A stretch of 36,537 nt of DNA. Source: Anaerolineae bacterium (GTDB lineage: Bacteria; Chloroflexota; Anaerolineae; Anaerolineales; Anaerolineaceae). The notes under the pieces were generated by a model. That model saw only the letters and a program-made list of their open reading frames with translations. It was not told the DNA's origin and did not search any database. The DNA lies in NCBI GenBank assembly GCA_013177815.1, contig JABLXM010000002.1:1-36537 (forward strand). The letters are read 5' to 3'. Position 1 is the first letter of the stretch; every line of letters starts with the position of its first letter. Shown in pieces: positions 34,125-36,537 of the stretch. The position numbers were made by a program, and so were the translations under genes.

Positions 34125-34197
34125 AATGAGGCCGTTCCCGGATTCCTGTCAGATGCTCACAACTATATTCCTAGAAAAATCGGTCCACGGCCTCATT
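34125..34197 (-). terminator. Intercistronic terminator/attenuator between binding protein and transporter genes
   Basis: AATGAGGCCGT (34125-34135) and ACGGCCTCATT (34187-34197) form a perfect 11-bp stem around a 51-base loop, with extra partial pairing inside. On the minus strand the stem is followed by TTTTTTC, the layout of an intrinsic terminator. It would let the binding-protein gene be transcribed more than the membrane and ATPase genes. Confidence 0.7.
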
Positions 34198-34209
34198 AGT
34201 CTATGTGAT

Positions 34210-35400
34210 TTAGGGTTCAGGTAAGGTAGCCGGTGTAATCCAGCTGATGAATTTTGGCTTACCGCTTTCAAGCTTCACAAGAGCAGCAGCTTTTGTTGGC
34301 ATGTGTCCGCTTGCTGCGTCTGACCAATGCAGTTGACCAGTCAGGTTGTCAAATGTCATTTCCTCCATAGCTTTGGCTACAGCCGCACCGTCGGTGGTCC
34401 CGGCTTTTTCCATGGCTTTTTTCAGGACATAAATAACGTCGTATCCAGGCATGATCCAGATGGCTTCGGGGGCTTCGTTATATTTTTTAGTGTAGGCGGT
34501 AATGAAATCTTCGACCCGTGGATTCGCCTCCTTGCTCAGAAAGCCATGAGTGACGAAATAAATTTCATTTCCATAATCGGCGCCTACGGCTTCAAAAAGC
34601 CCAGGATCATCGTAAGTATCGCCACCCATGATTGGCAGGTCAATCCCTGCCTCCCGGATAGTGCGGATGATAGTTCCCAGGTCGGGCATATAAGATGAGA
34701 CATAAATAAAATCCGGTTTTTCTTTGGCTGTCTGGATTCGTGCCAGTTGTGATGAAAAATCCTGAGCGCCCTGGGTGTAAGTATCTTCAAACAACACGGT
34801 GCCACCAAGAGAATTGAATTGCTCTGTGAAATAGCGGCTCAAAGATTTGGTGTAATCGATGAAGGTATCAGTTACAACCCAAACTTTGGTCCACTTCTGT
34901 TCCTTGTAGGCGAATTCAGCCGCTGCTGCGCCCATAGTAGTATTCCACATGGAAAGCGTGAAAACCTTGTCACCCAGCGCTTTAGACCCAAACAACGGTG
35001 AAGAGGCTGTCGTGGAAATACAAACTATGCTAGCTTTCTGGGCTTCGCGGCAGGCTGGTCCTCCCATATCGAAATCCGCAGCCGGGATAATTGCCACAAC
35101 ACCCTGTTGGACAAGCTGAACACCAACATCCGCAGAGGTTACCGGATCACTCTTGCTGTCCAGGTTAACAAACTCCACTTGACGTCCGAGAATACCACCA
35201 TTGGCATTAATCTCATCAACTGCGAGTTGGATTCCGCGAAGAGCAGGCTCATCAATCGGTGCATTGATGCCCGTCAAAGCCAGTGCACCACCGATCTTCA
35301 GCGGCTTTGCTTCATCCTTGGGGGTTGCAGAGGCGCATGCACCTAGGAGCATGCTGAAGATAAGGATCAGAGACAACACAAAAATGCTCTTTTTTTTCAT
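34210..35400 (-). CDS. Substrate-binding lipoprotein of a branched-chain amino acid/amide-type ABC importer
   Basis: 396 residues. The signal peptide ends in the lipobox LGAC, after which a Peripla_BP_6-type (LivK-like) binding protein follows: KIGGALALTGINAPIDEPALRGIQLAVDEINA and GGILGRQVEF at the start, then GSKALGDKVFTLSM. AGGAG seven bases before the ATG at 35400 decides the start; an upstream in-frame ATG at 35418 is preceded by no ribosome site. First gene of the transporter unit, downstream of the two-component genes. The ligand could be an amino acid, urea or amide; the amidase at the operon's end favours an amide. Confidence 0.92.
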   Translation of the reverse strand: MKKKSIFVLSLILIFSMLLGACASATPKDEAKPLKIGGALALTGINAPIDEPALRGIQLAVDEINANGGILGRQVEFVNLDSKSDPVTSADVGVQLVQQGVVAIIPAADFDMGGPACREAQKASIVCISTTASSPLFGSKALGDKVFTLSMWNTTMGAAAAEFAYKEQKWTKVWVVTDTFIDYTKSLSRYFTEQFNSLGGTVLFEDTYTQGAQDFSSQLARIQTAKEKPDFIYVSSYMPDLGTIIRTIREAGIDLPIMGGDTYDDPGLFEAVGADYGNEIYFVTHGFLSKEANPRVEDFITAYTKKYNEAPEAIWIMPGYDVIYVLKKAMEKAGTTDGAAVAKAMEEMTFDNLTGQLHWSDAASGHMPTKAAALVKLESGKPKFISWITPATLPEP

Positions 35401-35783
35401 TACACATCTCCTTGTCAAAATTGGGTTTTAGATCGGATTGTCTCATCAAAGTAATATGCAAGTAAAAGTTTTTCAGATACTTCCTCAGAAAGATCAAATA
35501 GTTTCTGTCCGGGGAAGGAATCATTAAGCTCAACCGTGAGGTTGATGTTTCTACAGTGGAAATGAAAGAGAAATAAGATCTCAAGTTGAATTACCCCACC
35601 TGCGAATGATTTTTATTGGACTGTATAAATAGAAATTTTGATGATTTAAGTATAGACATTCAAATAAGAAATACATCCTGGGAAAAGTACCTGTTTGTCC
35701 CGGTAAAGTACCGGTATCCCGGTAAAACCTTGTTATTCATGTTGTCTGTATTTCAAAAATCGGGAATTGATATCTAAGCACGA
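35401..35783. promoter_or_regulatory. Intergenic region with repeated CCGGTA elements upstream of the binding-protein gene
   Basis: 383 bp without a gene. At 35698-35726, TCCCGGTAAA occurs twice (35698 and 35717), with the palindrome TACCGGTA (35709-35716) between them. CCGGTA thus appears three times within 29 bp. It lies 300 bp upstream of the importer genes, 60 bp after the response-regulator gene. Likely a binding cluster for that regulator or another activator. I do not see a clear promoter. Confidence 0.5.
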
Positions 35784-36425
35784 TTAGTCAACATAACCTT
35801 TTTTCACAGCATAATTGACCAACTCGGCTACGGAATGGAGACCCAGTTTCTTCATAATATTGCCGCGGTGCCATTCTACAGTCTTGACGCTGATATTTAG
35901 GAACAAAGCAATCTGCCGACTGGTTTCACCTGAAGCTACTTTTCGAAGGATTTCCTTTTCGCGCGTAGAAAGATCGTTTTCAGACATGTTGGAGGCAGTG
36001 TTGGCATTTCTCAGCTGCTCCAGCACGATAGTAGTAACGGAAGGGTATAAGAAGCTTTCTCCTCCGGCAACCGACCGGATGGCTTTGATCAGGTCGGTTC
36101 CAAAAGCGCGTTTTAGGATATATCCGGCTGCCCCCGCCTGGAGTAGGGGTAGAATGTAGTGCTGGTCCTCGTATTGAGTAAGGATCAGAATTTTGGCTTC
36201 TGGATTTTGGAGGCGAATTGTCCGTGTAGCTTCGAGACCATTCATTTCGGGCATTGCTATATCCATTAAAACGACATCTGGTTTCAATAACCGGTAAAGA
36301 TGAATAGCTTCGATCCCATTGTCAGCCTCTCCCGCAATTTCAACATCATCATAATACTTCAATAGAGCTTTGATACCTTCACGCAGGATGGTATGGTCAT
36401 CCACTAGCAGGATTCGTATCGTCAT
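35784..36425 (-). CDS. Response regulator, NarL/FixJ family
   Basis: 213 residues. The receiver domain (1-120) has the acidic pair D9/D10, phosphoacceptor D55 in VVLMDIAMPE, and K105 in YILKRAF. The C-terminal LuxR-type helix-turn-helix (about 150-210) contains LSTREKEILRKVASGETSRQ and then SVKTVEWHRGNIMKKL. The start ATG directly adjoins the kinase stop, so the pair is cotranslated. It probably regulates the downstream amide importer operon, in which case the repeated elements at 35698-35726 are candidate targets. Confidence 0.94.
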   Translation of the reverse strand: MTIRILLVDDHTILREGIKALLKYYDDVEIAGEADNGIEAIHLYRLLKPDVVLMDIAMPEMNGLEATRTIRLQNPEAKILILTQYEDQHYILPLLQAGAAGYILKRAFGTDLIKAIRSVAGGESFLYPSVTTIVLEQLRNANTASNMSENDLSTREKEILRKVASGETSRQIALFLNISVKTVEWHRGNIMKKLGLHSVAELVNYAVKKGYVD

Positions 36426-36537
36426 TTATTCATCATTCCCCAGATTTTTAAAATAAACGTGGACGATTGTTCCTTTACCGGAAGCGGTCTCAATTTCAAG
36501 AGTGCCCCCAAGGATGGCTGCTCTCTCGCGCATTCCG
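36426..36537 (-). CDS. Histidine kinase, C-terminal end (rest outside window)
   Basis: 36 in-frame residues ending at the TAA (36428-36426). GMRERAAILGGTLEIETASG followed by KGTIVHVYF is the last part of the HATPase domain of a NarX/DesK-type kinase (HisKA_3 class). The stop codon directly precedes the response regulator ATG at 36425, the normal sensor-regulator arrangement. Confidence 0.85.
   Translation of the reverse strand, partial: GMRERAAILGGTLEIETASGKGTIVHVYFKNLGNDE

Overview
The window most likely comes from a bacterial chromosome of an Anaerolineae-like Chloroflexota. This is inferred from the mix of genes: an ftsA-ftsZ pair, Thr/Pro-rich surface-protein linkers, Ala/Glu/Pro/Thr-rich lipoprotein linkers, several ABC importers and a long CRISPR array. 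No rRNA or complete tRNA gene is present to confirm it. By eye the left part (about 1-16 kb) is GC-rich, and the right part (about 17-36.5 kb) is clearly more AT-rich and looks accessory.

Layout. 1-1.6 kb: the 3' end of ftsA and complete ftsZ (+). 1.8-5.8 kb: a minus-strand unit of a FadR-type GntR regulator, a GlpD-like FAD dehydrogenase and an FGGY kinase. It has a good promoter and a perfect palindromic operator at its head. 5.9-9.6 kb (+): a one-cluster ferredoxin, a membrane-anchored C39-like protease, an SPL-like radical SAM protein, a remnant of a cyclopropane-fatty-acid synthase, and a geranylgeranyl-reductase-like flavoprotein overlapping the remnant by 4 bp. 9.7-18.8 kb: surface polysaccharide genes, comprising a large polytopic membrane protein (+) and, on the minus strand, a small membrane protein, a Wzx-like flippase, a glycosyltransferase, an FkbM methyltransferase, a WcaI-like glycosyltransferase and a WbaP-like initiating phosphotransferase.

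19-27 kb (minus): a carbohydrate locus of ROK fructokinase, LacI regulator, CUT1 sugar ABC transporter (binding lipoprotein and two permeases, no ATPase), a GH172 (DUF2961) enzyme and a clan GH-J-like beta-propeller glycosidase. Together these suggest uptake of a fructofuranoside (fructan oligosaccharide or difructose anhydride), hydrolysis in the cell, and phosphorylation of fructose.

27.4-28.65 kb: a CRISPR array of 15 identical 37-bp repeats and 14 spacers, with no cas genes in the window. One unusually long 44-nt spacer occurs twice. 28.8-29.4 kb: a gene-free stretch holding the 3' half of a tRNA-Arg gene and two diverged, gap-free 130-bp direct repeats 348 bp apart. I read it as a fossil, repeatedly used integration site.

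29.6-36.5 kb (minus): a histidine kinase end and NarL-type response regulator, then a branched-chain-amino-acid/amide-type ABC importer (livK-G-F-H-M order) ending in an acetamidase/formamidase. This suggests uptake and hydrolysis of a short-chain amide under two-component control. A terminator hairpin lies between the binding-protein gene and the rest of the operon.
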